A DNA stretch of 64,000 bases from Rhytidiadelphus loreus (GCA_947034895.1 OX344762.1:78238981-78302980); one strand, 5' to 3'; positions 40,967 through 52,987 are shown, numbered from the stretch's first letter. Notes: generated from the sequence alone by a model not told the origin. Made by a program: numbers and translations.

Positions 40967-41531
40967 GGGGAGGACACTCTCACTACATTTGTGGTACCCA
41001 CGTGTGGTAGAGTGATTTTTTGACCCCCTATTTACTTTTGAATAAACTATAATTTCATCCTAAAATTTTGAGCTTTGTTTAACAATGACTAAAGGTTTCT
41101 ATTGACAAAAATTTCAACTCCAAATAACATAAGATATATTGTCTAGAAAGGGTTGAAAAATGAACTAAAATGGCATGTTCTCCAACTAAAATATTTATAG
41201 AGCTCACATGAAGATGACTATTGCATCAATATTCAACCAAAATAAACTTTCAATAGAAAGCTATTCTATAGAATTTTTTTTTTTCATTTTTCAATTTTTT
41301 TTTCTTATATAATATAGAGGTAAAGTTATTTTCAGCTTTACAATGTATCTTTTTTCTTCAAAAATTTATAACTAATTACTATTAGCATAAAAAAATACCA
41401 ATAATTCAAAACATAAACTTTTAAAGTAGTAAAATCTATCTATAAATTTTTTTTTGAAAAAAAATTAAGTTTTAAGGTGTATTACTTGTATTACTTTTTC
41501 CGCCGCATGTGACGTGGGGAGTGTCCTCCCC
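40967..41531 (-). mobile_element. MITE family B copy 2 (~565 bp)
   Basis: The ends are GGGGAGGACACT and AGTGTCCTCCCC. It is inverted relative to 13115-13699 and highly similar to it, so the pair are two insertions of one family with no coding capacity. Confidence 0.75.
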
Positions 41532-41820
41532 AAGTGATTGGAAGTCAATATCTTGAACTAAAAGGAAAGAAATCTTATGAAAATCACACATATTCAATCT
41601 ATAATCTTTAAATTTTTAAAGGTATTTTCAATTTTTGGCTTCAAATTTTATTGAAAAATATTGGTTAGTGCAATATTTGATTTAACCATATGGGTATGAT
41701 CTATGGATCATATTTTACAACTATTGCTCAAGTCATCTTTAAATTATTATTCTAAGTTGCATTTTATAGTACATCTTTATGATTTTAGAAACCTAGACTA
41801 TTGGTCATTAAGGAGTTTAA

Positions 41821-42744
41821 CCCCTGAAGGACCAAGGCCTTTTCTCTGCCAAAAAAACACTTAAAACTGCCATTTCTATAGCAAAAAGGATAAAAAAAAG
41901 GAAAATTGTTTTTTCTTCCACTTCTAACCATAGGATCTTGCACCTAACTAGTATGAAGATGTGTGGAAAAAAATTCTGAATTTTTGACCGCATAGATTGC
42001 AAGATATCTGCGTTTAAAGTGGAAAAAAAAACAAGTTTTTCAGCACATTGCTGGGCTAGATTTTTCGACTTTGAACATTTTTAACTTAATTTTTTGCACT
42101 ACAAATTTTTTATCTTTAAATCTTTATAGTGAAGAATTTACTTAAGATTCTAGGAAAAAAAACATAAATCCAAAAAAACTTAATTTTCATTCTTAAAAGA
42201 ATTGTTAAGTAGAAGTAGGTACAAGATAGAAGGAAAATCTAAAATATTAATATCTTTTAGATGGAATTAAAATGCACTAATCCTAATTATAAGATTGTTC
42301 TAACAAAAAAATTAACTATGTGGAATTTTATTTTTTTTAAATTGCAAAAATTACATTAAAAAATGGATCCTACAAGTTAATTTTTTTAAGAAGATGCTCT
42401 AATTGCCCAAAAAACAAGATTGTCCATAACTTTCTCATAACAAATCCAAATGGAATGAATCGAAGATTTATATGTAGAAAAAAAAGGGGAAATCTATCAG
42501 GAAAAATAAATTCAAAATTCAAAATTCAAAATTCAAATTTTTTTTTTTGCTGCCCCTTGTCCCTTGTTTTGAACTTATTTGGACATAACTTTTGCTACTG
42601 GGCACCGATTGAAAAAAATATATATATATTCTCACGGAGCTTATCAATTTTTCTATCTTTCTAAAAAGTTTAAAAAAGTCTAGACAAAATTTCAACCTGC
42701 CCTAATCCCATTTGTCTTCGTAAAGGACAATGGTACTTTAGGAA
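41821..42744. mobile_element. TTAA-flanked TIR element, ~925 bp
   Basis: The left end is TTAA (41817-41820) followed by CCCCTGAAGGACCA. The right end TGGTACTTTAGGAA is followed by TTAA (42745-42748). It is an inverted relative of 3363-4268. The flanks on both sides also share TTAAGGAGTT, so the true right border could be a second TTAA at 42753. Confidence 0.6.
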
Positions 42745-43659
42745 TTAAGGAGTTAAAATATAGTAGTACATATGTGATTTCATTTTGAAAAATAAATGAA
42801 AAAAACTCTTTTGGAAATAGTTACAAGGTAGGTGTACATGATTTGACGCTCAATTATTTGATCATAGGACAATACTTTTTTGGATTAATCTTGTAAAGAA
42901 AGTGTTGTTTATGATCGTGTTTTGGACCATGTAATACTTCATTTTGTATGCTCCATCTTGCCACCATATACAAGTGAATTTTATTTATTTTTCAAAGATG
43001 AAGTTACATGACTCCTGCAAATCACCAAAACAAATAAATTGACTTTACAATATATTTTCAAAGAAAAAGTGAAATTTAATCATATCATCATATATTTTTT
43101 ATTCCCCAAAGTCCCATTTTCCTCTCAAAGGACAAAATGAATTACGGAAAGGCTCCTATGGTATCCATATTCATCGTGATTTTGTAACAAGCAACAAGCT
43201 AAAGGTGCTTAGATATACCACAATTAGACTGTAATCAAAACTCTAAAACAATATCCCATTTTAATAAGAAAATCAATAATATGACTTGACTTTAATTCAA
43301 TTATGCATATATGCCATAAACAAGTTGTGTGAGGTTTGTCTCTTTTGAGTGCATAGTTGACAAATCACCAAAAGTGTAAAAATGCAACATCAATTAAAAA
43401 AACAAGTACACATAACATTTTTTCATTTGATGAAAAACATTTAAAGCAAATTTTCAAAAGGAATACACTAATCTTTTTCTTAAAAAGAACCTCAAATTTT
43501 TAATTCAAGCAAAATGAGTAGAGTAGTGTAGGTAGTGATTTCCTCTTTTGAGTGCATAGTATACAAAAATTGGATGAAAATCATTTGTTAACAAAATGAA
43601 TAAAAATTGTTTAACCATTCATCTACAACTTGTTGGGCCCTCTAAAGTATAACCTTTAA

Positions 43660-43873
43660 TCCCTTAGTGCTCCAATGTCCAATATCTAAATGATGAACAA
43701 AGAAGTTCCAAGGGATTTTTTCACCCCATAACTTTTCATTCATCCAAACCAATGCTTGATTTTTTTTAAACCACACTTTCTATATAATGAAATTGAGGTA
43801 AATAGTATATTTTAATAAAGATATAAGCAAAAATATGAAAAAATTCAAGAAAGGTTTCAGGTTGGCTAAGGGG
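43660..43873. mobile_element. Short TTAA-family element, ~214 bp
   Basis: The left end is TTAA followed by TCCCTTAGTGCTCC, and the right end GGCTAAGGGG is followed by TTAT (one base off). It aligns along its length with 48258-48478, sharing for example AAAGATATAAGCAAAAAT. Confidence 0.6.
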
Positions 43874-44480
43874 TTATAGTCCTAGGCCTTTTTTCATTAG
43901 AAACCACTCAAAATTGCCATTTCTATTGCAAAGAGCAAAAAAAATTTTAAATATTTTTTCTTTCATATCTAACCAAACTAGTATAAGAATGTGTGGAAGG
44001 AATTTTAGAGGCTTTATTAGTGTATATTGCAAGATATTTGAGTTTAAACTGAAGAAAACAAAAGAAATTGTTCCTTATTCAATTAGATTTTTTGGCTTTG
44101 AATCTTCTTAACTAAAAATTATTGCACTACAAATAAAAAATAAAAAATTTTATGTTCAAGAATTGGGTTGAGGGTCACGGAATTTAAAAAAAACAAAAAA
44201 CACTTAACACACTAATCCCAATGGTGAGATTGTTCTAGCAAGCAGACTAAACTGTATGGAACCTTTTTTTTTGAAAAATTGTGCAAATTGAGTTAAAAAA
44301 TGAACCCTATAATATATTTTCTGAAGGAAATGTTGTAATTGGCCCCAAAACAAGACTCTCTATAATTTTTCTCACTAGTCAAAATGGAATGAATTGAATC
44401 TTTCCATATAGCCAAAAATATTTTCTATAAGAATTGAAATTTTGGAATTTTATTTTCACTTTTTATATTCAAAAAAATTC
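43874..44480. repeat. Truncated copy of the 41821-42744 element
   Basis: Text such as CCATTTCTATTGCAAAGAGCAAAAAA, 'AGTATAAGAATGTGTGGAAGG' and 'ATTGCAAGATATTTG' follows the same order as in 41860-42010. No clean right terminus is visible before MITE C at 44515. Confidence 0.45.
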
Positions 44481-44514
44481 AAAAAAATTAGGCATTAGAC
44501 GGGATTCAAGTCCT

Positions 44515-44765
44515 TTGGAGGCTGTGAGTTCCTCTGGGCTGGGAACAACCTCGCAACAGTCCGTAACTATTGGTTGACGTGGCACGGCAACTACCATGTC
44601 ATCTTTTTTTCAAAAAGAAAAAGAAAAAATCAACTTGTTGTTTCATTTTATTTATTTTTAAATAAAAAAATTCAAAAAAATTCAAAAAAAATAAAATCTG
44701 ATAGCTGCCATTCTTGAACTATCGGGGGAACAGTGCTGAGAACAGGCCTGAAACAGCCCTTCCAA
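44515..44765. mobile_element. MITE family C copy 3 (~250 bp)
   Basis: The ends TTGGAGGCTGTGAGTTCC and GCCTGAAACAGCCCTTCCAA are inverted repeats of family C, with an A/T-only centre. Confidence 0.6.
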
Positions 44766-46405
44766 CCCCCCAAATTCTCCTCTAACAGTGGCAAACTTTT
44801 GGTTTGGTCATGGATTGAAATTAAAATTATATGTTGAAAAAACTAAAGTGTTTTCCTATCTCCAAAAAGGTTCTAAGAAATCACTATCAAAATTGAGATC
44901 ATACTAGGAGCCAACCCAAAATCCATTTTGCCCCTCCATAAAGATAGTGGGACTTCTATTAGGGATTAAAACATTTATAATGCCAAATCTAGTTTTCAAG
45001 ATAGATTTGTCACCATTCCATTGGGTAGTCAAAAAAGTGTTATAATTCACATTGCAAACCCTCTTTCTACACCCTTAGATTTGCGAAAAGTATAGATACA
45101 AACGTCTAGGATGAACTATTAGACTTGGCATTATGTCCCACATTGCTCTCAAGCATTATCTAGTCCATAATCTTCCCAATGAATCTCCATATTCAAAGGG
45201 ATTCAAAATGCTCTCTAATCTTGATGTACAAACATTTGGATGACTCTACATGATTTGAATGAATATAAAAGCTGACCCATTTCCAACCTACAGACCGCTA
45301 TGCTTCCGTGAAGTTGTGGTGCAGTCCGAAGAGTAATTATGGTGCATTATAATTGGCTGCAAGGTTGTCAATATTGCAACCAGCCCTTGGTCGATTATGC
45401 AATCGGCCTATGGTTAGAATTAGAAATGTCTATACCACCATTGTAGATAAAAGAGAATCTTCCACTAAAAAATTCATAGTAATTACATTTTGTGAAATGA
45501 AATTCTGGAAAAATACACAATCCTTCCAAATCCTATTTCTGTACATGGGAAAAATTTGGTGTAAATTTGCGTAATTGCTTAAGTGGTTGGAAATGGGTCA
45601 TCTGCCTTACTAAGCCCTATCCAACAAGTTTCCTCCAGATTCACGGATGTACAGTAAGGCAGCTCCCTCACTGGCTCCATGGAAACTAAGTAGATCACAA
45701 GTGGCACTGCCTAACAAATTGAAACATAAGAAATCCCAGTGAAGGTCGTTGCACGTGTGCACGTGTGCACGTGGTCATGTTATTCTTCATGAAAATCTTC
45801 ACAGCACCAGCCTATTTTAATCATATATTGTGATTCTTTTGGTCAGTCCCATAAAGCTGCAAAAACTGTTGTACCGTATTTTGAAGCCACTCTTTCTTGT
45901 TGCATGGTATCACCTTGCTGGACATCATGTTTTTCTTTACACTTACAAGCGCACAATTGACCTTCCCCAAAATGCTGACACCTAGATTTGGACCAAAAAA
46001 CATTACGGATTGTTTTCTAGATTGTTTTCTAGATAAATATGGATTATTTAGGGTATATTCTCAGTTGGACTAGTTTAAAAGGTTGGTCTTATGTTTAAAA
46101 AAGGGTACAAAGTTGCAATGCATTCCCACGTGCATTTGTTGGTTTTTTGCAGCGCTGTGTGGTGTGTGATGTGGCATGGAGATAGAAGCGGTATTCTAGC
46201 CAATCATTACTTTCTAGAAAATTGAGAAGTAGGTGGTTGGTTGTCAAAAGGTACTTATTAATTTTTGAAAATGAAGATTTGAGAGAATTGTGGATGTTCT
46301 TATCAACTTGAGCTTCATAGGGCCCAATATGAAAGAACGGTGGTTACCGAAGGTAGAAATTAGCAAGACCCGACTTTGTAATTAAGAGCACTGCCACACG
46401 AAGGA
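44766..46405. other. Intergenic DNA with a triple G-box motif
   Basis: The only clear structure is three CACGTG palindromes at 45752-45757, 45760-45765 and 45768-45773, spaced exactly 8 bp. CACGTG is the plant G-box, bound by bZIP and bHLH factors, but no gene start is seen nearby. Short frames at 45353-45574 and 45821-46003 are not called as genes. Confidence 0.4.
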
Positions 46406-46409
46406 GCCT

Positions 46410-46616
46410 ATAATAATTGGGATGTGCAGAGGACATGTAATCCCTCAAAACACTTGAAGAAAGTACAAGCCATGTGAGAATTGCACATAGCTAAGAAACA
46501 ATTATAACAACTCCGAACTTGAATTCTCGTTAAAAAATGATTATTACCTTTTTATGCGGAGGTCTTATCTTTTAACACATGGAGTTTGCAAACACTAGGT
46601 GGGAATGAACCCTTAG
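46410..46616. repeat. Empty-site paralogue of the TTAA insertion at 36286
   Basis: Left part: AATAATTGGGATGTGCAG..AAGTACAAGCCATGTGAGA matches 36122-36200. Right part: CACATGGAGTTTGCAAACAC matches 37086-37105. The two parts meet at a single TTAA (46572-46575), with no element between. Confidence 0.8.
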
Positions 46617-46619
46617 ACA

Positions 46620-47620
46620 AGATGTACACAATCTGAAAATGAAAGTCTACTGTAATAAGAGAAAACACTTTGAAAATTCATAACTTAGTCATCCAATGTC
46701 CAAGTAATGCATGCTAAAGTGCGTAGGAATCCTCTTTCAATTGCCAACAAGGTCTAAACAAGTAAAGATAATTTATGTTTAATAATAATAACTATGGTCA
46801 GTTATAAGTGGAGTCAATTATAGGTGCACACACCTTTATCATAGTACAATCTACCCACTCTTTCTTCGTGTTTTGAAAAGTGACCGTGCATGCGTACAAA
46901 TCAGAGGAAGGGAAAAAGCAGAGGAGAATACCAACAAGGGTCGGTCCCATCGAAGCAGAGAGACAGACAAGAAAGTGAAACATGTGTCAATTGGCAAAGT
47001 GCAAATGGCCACTCACTTCATATGGAAAGGGCTGGCAGCAAGTGCACGTGGAGTAGATCGAAGTGGACCAGACCGAAAGGCCACAATTCCTTTTCACGTC
47101 TAAGTCACTTATATATCTCTGCATGGAGTCCAAGCAAGCACTTCAATTTGTGGAGCTAGCGCCATTTTTCTTGTGCATATGAATCTCGATCTAACAGTCA
47201 ATCGATGTCAATAGCAAACCAATGCAAGCCACGCAAATTTTGCTTTTCATTCCTGACAACCCACGTACGATCGATAAAGTTTTTTTCACCTGATGTTTGC
47301 TTCTATGGACTAACCGCTGGCGGATTCAGTGTGTGAAACCATCTAATGAGTTGAGACCTATTCTTCCTGCCGTGCCTCGAGACACTAATGGAAACAAGGG
47401 TCGCGTACAGTACAGTAGAAAAATGACTGCGATCGAGGAGAGCCACCAATAGCTAGTCAAGTTTGCCATGTGAGTACGTCTTCTTGTGTGCCATTCCCCT
47501 AGTTTACACAACCCTTGTTTGTTGTTTGTTTCTACTAGCAAGACACCCTTGTTGCACTTGCACTTGATCATGTCTGAAGTCGTCCAAGAATTGAATTCCT
47601 CCGAGATCAAGCTTTCGCTG
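46620..47620. other. Balanced-composition stretch, no gene called
   Basis: Positions 46850-47160 and 47320-47690 are less AT-rich than the surroundings. On the minus strand a frame runs from 47691 to 47326; from its first true ATG (47667) it gives about 113 residues with one possible membrane segment, and resembles nothing I know. A TATATAT at 47109-47115 might belong to a promoter. Support is weak. Confidence 0.25.
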
Positions 47621-47627
47621 CACTTCA

Positions 47628-47637
47628 TATATATAAG
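47628..47637 (+). promoter_or_regulatory. Candidate TATA box upstream of an orphan exon
   Basis: TATATATAAG on the plus strand lies 84 bp before the ATG of the frame at 47721. The position fits a start site near 47660 and a leader of about 60 nt. Confidence 0.3.
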
Positions 47638-47720
47638 TTGATAGCATTGCGCACTGTCTATTTTCATTGCCAATAAGTTACTGTTTGCCAAATTAAAGAG
47701 CTAGATCGAGATTGTACGGA

Positions 47721-47983
47721 ATGTGGAACAGTGAGTCTTCGCTCGTGCAAGACCGAACAGTCCTTCAAGATTCTCTCGTGCTACGACCTTCTTGGCAAGT
47801 CTGGAAGTCATCGACACTTTTCAAGATAAGTTATGCATGCACACGTGTGAAGCTCGATCGATCCGTTTGCTGGTCTAGCCCTGTGCTAGGGAATCGTAGA
47901 TCAACCGAAGTCCTATGGGAACGAAGATCGACTCTGTCTCTGAGGCTAGGAACGGAAGAAGAGCATCATTCTCCACGGCCAAG
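47721..47983 (+). CDS. Possible orphan first exon, unknown protein
   Basis: From the ATG at 47721 the frame is open for 87 codons and ends at a perfect plant donor, CCAAG/GTAAGG (47984-47989). A TATA-like box precedes it by 84 bp. The predicted segment is basic and rich in Ser, Arg, Leu and Trp, with no recognised domain. No second exon could be assigned, and a stop follows one codon into the intron. A frame on the opposite strand (47875-48069) overlaps it. It may be a decayed gene, a non-coding transcript or chance. Confidence 0.2.
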
Positions 47984-48257
47984 GTAAGGCTACACTTCAC
48001 CTGGTCTTGTGGAATTTGAATCCCAGACAGGGTAAAAAATTGGGAATTTCTTTTATTGATCCTGTCCAAAGGATAGTGAGACTACGCAACGACTCTGGGT
48101 TTAGAATTTGAGTGTCCCAATCTTATCTACACTGAATTGCATTCACATTAGCACAACATAGATAGGGTTTGGTTGGAGTGGGGATGTGGGAGGCGACTAG
48201 TTGATAAATTAACCTAGAGCAAAGCCTCACAGTTACATTGTTCTTGTTTTTATTTAA

Positions 48258-48478
48258 CCCTTAAGCGCTCCGACGTCCATATTCTGGATGATGGACAGAG
48301 AGCTTGCAGGCGCTGTTTCATCCAACTATCTTCTCATTCATCCAATGTAACACTTGAATCTTGAAAAGACGACCTTCTTTTATGCCCAATTTCATGACAT
48401 TTTGGTAAATGGTATTACTATACAAAGATATAAGCAAAAATGTGCCAAAATTTGAAAAAGGATTGAGGCGTTAAGGGG
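48258..48478. mobile_element. Short TTAA-flanked element, ~221 bp
   Basis: TTAA lies at 48254-48257 and 48479-48482. The left end CCCTTAAGCGCTCCGACGTCC and right end GGCGTTAAGGGG are inverted repeats at their tips. It is related to 43660-43873. Confidence 0.65.
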
Positions 48479-48934
48479 TTAATAGCAGACAAGATGCTGA
48501 AATTTTGAATTTTGTAATTTAGGTTTAGAATAAGTTAGAGCCCCAAAATTAGATGAAGGACATAACAAAATACAAAAATAATCACTCTATAGTATCAACA
48601 GGGTAGTTCTATGAAACCTTTGGTGTGGCACCTTCCAACACCTTTCCTCCAAAGAAACACCACTAGTTCCTACTTTTAGGACACAATAGTGCCTCCTGAA
48701 GTTCACTCAATGACCGAGTGAGGCTAGATGTGAACACAAAATAAGACTCAATGTCAGACGATGCTATGTTGTTACGGTGTATAGCTTCCAATAGCTAATG
48801 TGGGAATTTCTAAAAATGGTGTCATAGAATAATGAACATAGGACAACACGTCCACAACATTTCAACTCTAAAATGACAATCATTTCACAATTAAAATTGA
48901 TTCCTAGGCGAATTCAACTTTGGCACAACTATAG

Positions 48935-49180
48935 ATGGTCAATTTCGTTAAAATGGCGGTATTCCATTAAAATGGCACAAAATGAAACCACTGAAAGAAT
49001 GAAAACAATGGAAAGATTGTCCGAGGGGAGTGGAAATGCGTGAACTAGGAGTGATTTGAATGTGCTAGGTATAAAATTGGCACATGCACGACCCTATCAT
49101 GGCACACTTATTCTCCATTTGTAGAAGATATTCCATTAAAATGGCATGCGGAATACCGCCATTTTAACGAAATTGACCAT
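48935..49180 (+). mobile_element. MITE family A, copy 3 (~246 bp), best preserved
   Basis: The left end ATGGTCAATTTCGTTAAAAT and the complement of the right end are identical over at least 20 bp. ATAG stands on both sides (48931-48934 and 49181-49184) as a possible target duplication. The flanks CAACTAT/ATAGTTG are themselves inverted, so the exact border is uncertain. Confidence 0.75.
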
Positions 49181-49184
49181 ATAG

Positions 49185-50063
49185 TTGCATTTGTTTTTTA
49201 GTTGAATTTAGTTTTTTTGCAACTACAAATTGATATAGTGGAATCCTAAACCACTCATATAAACTTTGAAAGTAAACATATGTCTCTCAATTATTGGGCC
49301 AGACAAAATTCCACCTCAACATGCTTTCTCCCCTATTTGCTAAGAAACACCCATTATTCCTTGAGTTCATCCAAATTCCAGTAGAGTTCTTTTTTCTTTG
49401 TTGCGCTAAGCGGTGATTATGGGTGCACATACCATAATAAGGTTATTTCACAACAAATCTCATAGATGAAATTTGTGTGAGCCATTGTCACATGACATAA
49501 GATGGATACACCCAAAATCGTACCTTGTCTAAAACCACCACCATCACTCTATGTGCATCTCCAAAATCAATATGTACCTTTATAGAAAAAACGATTTTAA
49601 AACATGTACCAAAAAAACTTTGACCCTTCACAACTTTTGCATACAATATCCAAATGTCATGTTCTTTGGTACATTGGAACCTCCTTTCACTTACATTAGA
49701 GAAAATTTCAAGCCTCTAGAGGGCTATTCCACAACCCTCCAAGGTACCTTGAAATTTACTTTTTTTTGCTCAAAAATTCATTTTCCCCCTATTTCCGCCC
49801 AGCTGTACCTGCAACGATAATGGCACAGGAACCGAAATTTACAAATAAATTTAAAAAAAAAATTTAATCTTAATTTTTTTTTAAATGGCGATTACTTAAT
49901 GTTTTGGCGAGCAATTAGCTTAGTTGACTGCTCACTGTGGAACAGTTCTGGAGTGATAGGCCGAGCTCTAAAATAGCTTGGCTTGTCACTTCAGAGCAAC
50001 CCGCTGGAGGGTTGATATTTCTTCTAATGCCAACAAAGAAAATTAGTGAAAATTAGACCAATC
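49185..50063. other. Spacer with a dispersed repeat at 49530-49700
   Basis: Positions 49530-49700 repeat 8740-8910. Otherwise it is AT-rich with no gene. Confidence 0.45.

Positions 50064-50098
<35 letters not shown>
50064..50098. repeat. (TAA)n microsatellite
   Basis: About 11 uninterrupted TAA units. Confidence 0.9.
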
Positions 50099-50099
<1 letters not shown>

Positions 50100-50175
50100 G
50101 GAGTAACTAACTAGGCACAGTAGCCAAAAGTGGTAATTTGGAGGGTACCCACCTTTAGTAGCACTTTGCCATGCC

Positions 50176-50528
50176 AAAGTAAGGTAGGAGGCTCTTAAAG
50201 CGTGCACTTAAGGGTTGGTTTGCCTTTTTTATGTTGTTTCTTGTATGGGATTATTCTTAGCTCATTTTTCAGACAAAGAAAATAGATTCTAATTGTAATT
50301 CAAGTCGTTTTATATTTTTTGAAGCATTTTTGAATTACTTATGAATTTTCAAACAAGATGAGTCATAGGTCCCTATTTCTGATCATAGGTCTTCCATAAA
50401 TTGTTCACTTACAACTTTTAGAGAGAAATGGGGAAAACAAAATGAATGATTGGCTCTTACAATAAATAATATTTTTTTACATGAGCGGTTCTAAATGACC
50501 CTCCAACATTTGAGCCTCCTACCTTATT
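50176..50528 (+). mobile_element. MITE family D copy 1 (~350 bp)
   Basis: The ends TAAGGTAGGAGGCTC and GAGCCTCCTACCTTATTA are inverted repeats. The interior matches 52225-52645 in the opposite orientation (for example GATTGGCTCTTACAATAAA against TTTATTGTAAGAGCCAATC). Confidence 0.65.
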
Positions 50529-52220
50529 AATATTTGAACACAAGCTCCTCTCCAGATTCATTGGCTAGATTTCTACTCTGACCAGCTTTTCAATTTATTT
50601 TCAATGTTGGGAAACTTCCCTCCATGTAACTTGCTTCGGTTTCATTATCATATTCCTTTTTAAAATGCTTTTCCAAGTTGTTTTGGGGTGCATTCTTTTG
50701 TACAGAAATTTCATCTTGCTATGTACCTAGTCACCGCTTGCTAAGATCTTTTATGCATGAGGAAGGAGGACAAACAGTTGCGCCAACAGGAGAACAATCA
50801 GAGGCAACTTACAATTCCAATTGCAATTGCAATCACAATTTCCAGGACATATATGCAGAAGCCTCCCTCGTTGCAATGCCAACTGTTGAAAAATAATGCA
50901 AGTCTAAAAACTTATGCTTAGATTGGGCTTACAAATGCCATCCTTAGGCCGATGGAGTCAAGCAAAATTTCAGCTTGGCCATTTGCCTTGTAGACTTTGC
51001 GGATCCTGAAACATATCCAGTTAGGGATGCCAGCAAGGGCTTGGCATTTCATATTGCATTTTTATTAGTCGCGCAGCTCCTTTCATTGTCATCATGGCAA
51101 CAAGGGAGAAGAAAAAGAAGTCCAAATGACGCACCTTCTAAGCCGGGTATGTGCACCTAGAATTGTCGTCTCTAATTACAACTGAGTGTAGTTAAGTACT
51201 ATTATTTGTAATGGATTTAATTGGCAGTTGAAAGAGGATTCTAATGCATTTTTGTATGCACTATTTGGACATTGTATGAATGAATTATAAAGTTTAAAAG
51301 TATTGTCTCTAGGTGTACCAAAAAACAACACTAGCTAGGCACTCATAATTAAACTCTCATATTTTGAAATGTGTATGTTTTATATAATCAATATCATAAT
51401 TGATTTAGGTTTTTGTGGTGGGCCTTCCAGGCCAAATGTAGGCTCGTGTTGCATTTTGGGCAATGTTGATTATGTATGTATATACCTTAATGTTTTTTCA
51501 CAAGTGTTTTGACCGAGTGCAATTGAAGAAATTCCAGTTTTGAACAATGCTTTTCGTGACTTTGTTTAATAATAGATGTATTGGGTGAAAAAAAGAAATT
51601 ATTGCTAATGTAAACTATAAATCTTTGCTACGTATAGGAGATGATTTTTTGATAGATGGATGATCAAGTACTTGGGGAATTGAATGGAACTCATCTAAGA
51701 CTATTTCTAGTTATGTATATTCTCTTATGTATTTGTTTTGTATTTTGAAACTATTGTAATTTAGTATAGAATCATCTTGATTTGTGAAAAATAGTCAAAG
51801 AACTTTAGAAATTAAGGTTAGGTGAGTCTAAATCCTAATCTAGAATATATTGGGCACCTATCACGCTCTCATTGACCATGGCACATTTATTCCACATTCA
51901 CACTATTTTACCTTTTAATATGATTGAACTCCTACCAATCAAATTAAGAATTTAGAGTGTAAAGTAAGAAGATTTAAAACTATTAAGTTAAGCTAAATAA
52001 TGTGCATAGATAGAATCAAAACTAAAATTTGGTGTTATTTCTTACTTGTGAACAAATGAAAATCATCAATTTTTAAAAAATAATAATTTTTTTGGAAGAT
52101 TTTTGTATTCTTTGTAAATTTTTGTATTTCCAAAGTCAAGACTTCAATAAACCTTAAAATGTCCTATACATGCATATTTTAAGTGCCTTTAGAAACTGTT
52201 CAAGGAAGACTTTATCACTT
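50529..52220. other. Spacer; possible gene scrap at 50740-51160
   Basis: Positions 50740-51160 have a more balanced composition. Frames at 50678-50896 and 50975-51160 include a hydrophobic stretch (residues LAFHIAFLLVAQLLSL) followed by a basic tail. I do not recognise the protein and see no consistent exon joins. Positions 51190-51500 repeat 9160-9500. Confidence 0.3.
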
Positions 52221-52224
52221 TCCA

Positions 52225-52645
52225 ATAAGGTAGTGTACTCATAAACCGCCCCTCTTCTTTAGATCGTCATGTAGGTAGCTGTAGAATAAATGCAAGGTGA
52301 TCCTTGAATGGACCTCTTTGCTCTGTTAATGAATTTAAGAAGAATTGTTTTTTTTTATTGTAAGAGCCAATCATTGGCTGTGATTTCTGCACATTTCTTT
52401 ATAAGTCACAAGGGGACAGATTTTGGGACACTTATGGTCACAAATAGGTGCCTAAGACCTGGATCTTTGAAAATTTATAAGTAATTCAAAAATGCTTGGA
52501 AAAATATCAAACTACTTGTGTTGGGTTTCGCATCTATTTTTCTTTCTTTGAAAAATGATCTAAAAATCATTTTGTCCCTGGAAACCTGTGAAAAAGGCAA
52601 ATCAGCCCTTAAAGTGACTGTTTATGAGCACACTACCTTAGTGTA
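52225..52645 (-). mobile_element. MITE family D copy 2 (~420 bp)
   Basis: The ends AATAAGGTAGTGTACTCATAAA and TTTATGAGCACACTACCTTAGT are inverted repeats. It is inverted relative to copy 1 and carries a longer interior. Confidence 0.65.
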
Positions 52646-52860
52646 CCACTGTGCTAAGTTGTGGACATTTGACTAGCATGGCCTAAGATCATATATATTG
52701 ATAACACTTCATTGGAAGCCTACTTGATATGATTCATCACATTCTAAAACAGAGATCATGAGTGATGGATCCACCAAAGACTGTAGAAGTTCCGCCCAAT
52801 CAAAGAACCATTGACTATTGCATCAATAATTTTGATTATTCCAATGCAGGAATGCCTAAG

Positions 52861-52987
52861 GGCAGGGTTTTTTTTGGACGTGTGTCCATGTGCTGGCTTC
52901 ACTGCATAGGCCAATTTTTGGAGGGATGAAGCCAAAGAGGTCAGATTTCTGACAATTTGGCGAAATTTCGCCCAAAAAAACCCTGCC
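52861..52987. mobile_element. Short MITE, 127 bp
   Basis: GGCAGGGTTTTTTTTGG at the left and CCAAAAAAACCCTGCC at the right form inverted repeats. TAAG flanks both sides (52857-52860 and 52988-52991). It is non-coding. Confidence 0.6.

Noticed and set aside
45821..46003. Minus-strand frame whose C-terminal half (CNKKEWLQNTVQQFLQ) recalls an animal chemokine helix
   Set aside because: Short-motif resemblance only. The window is plant DNA, there is no second cysteine pattern of that family, and no exon structure; most likely chance.
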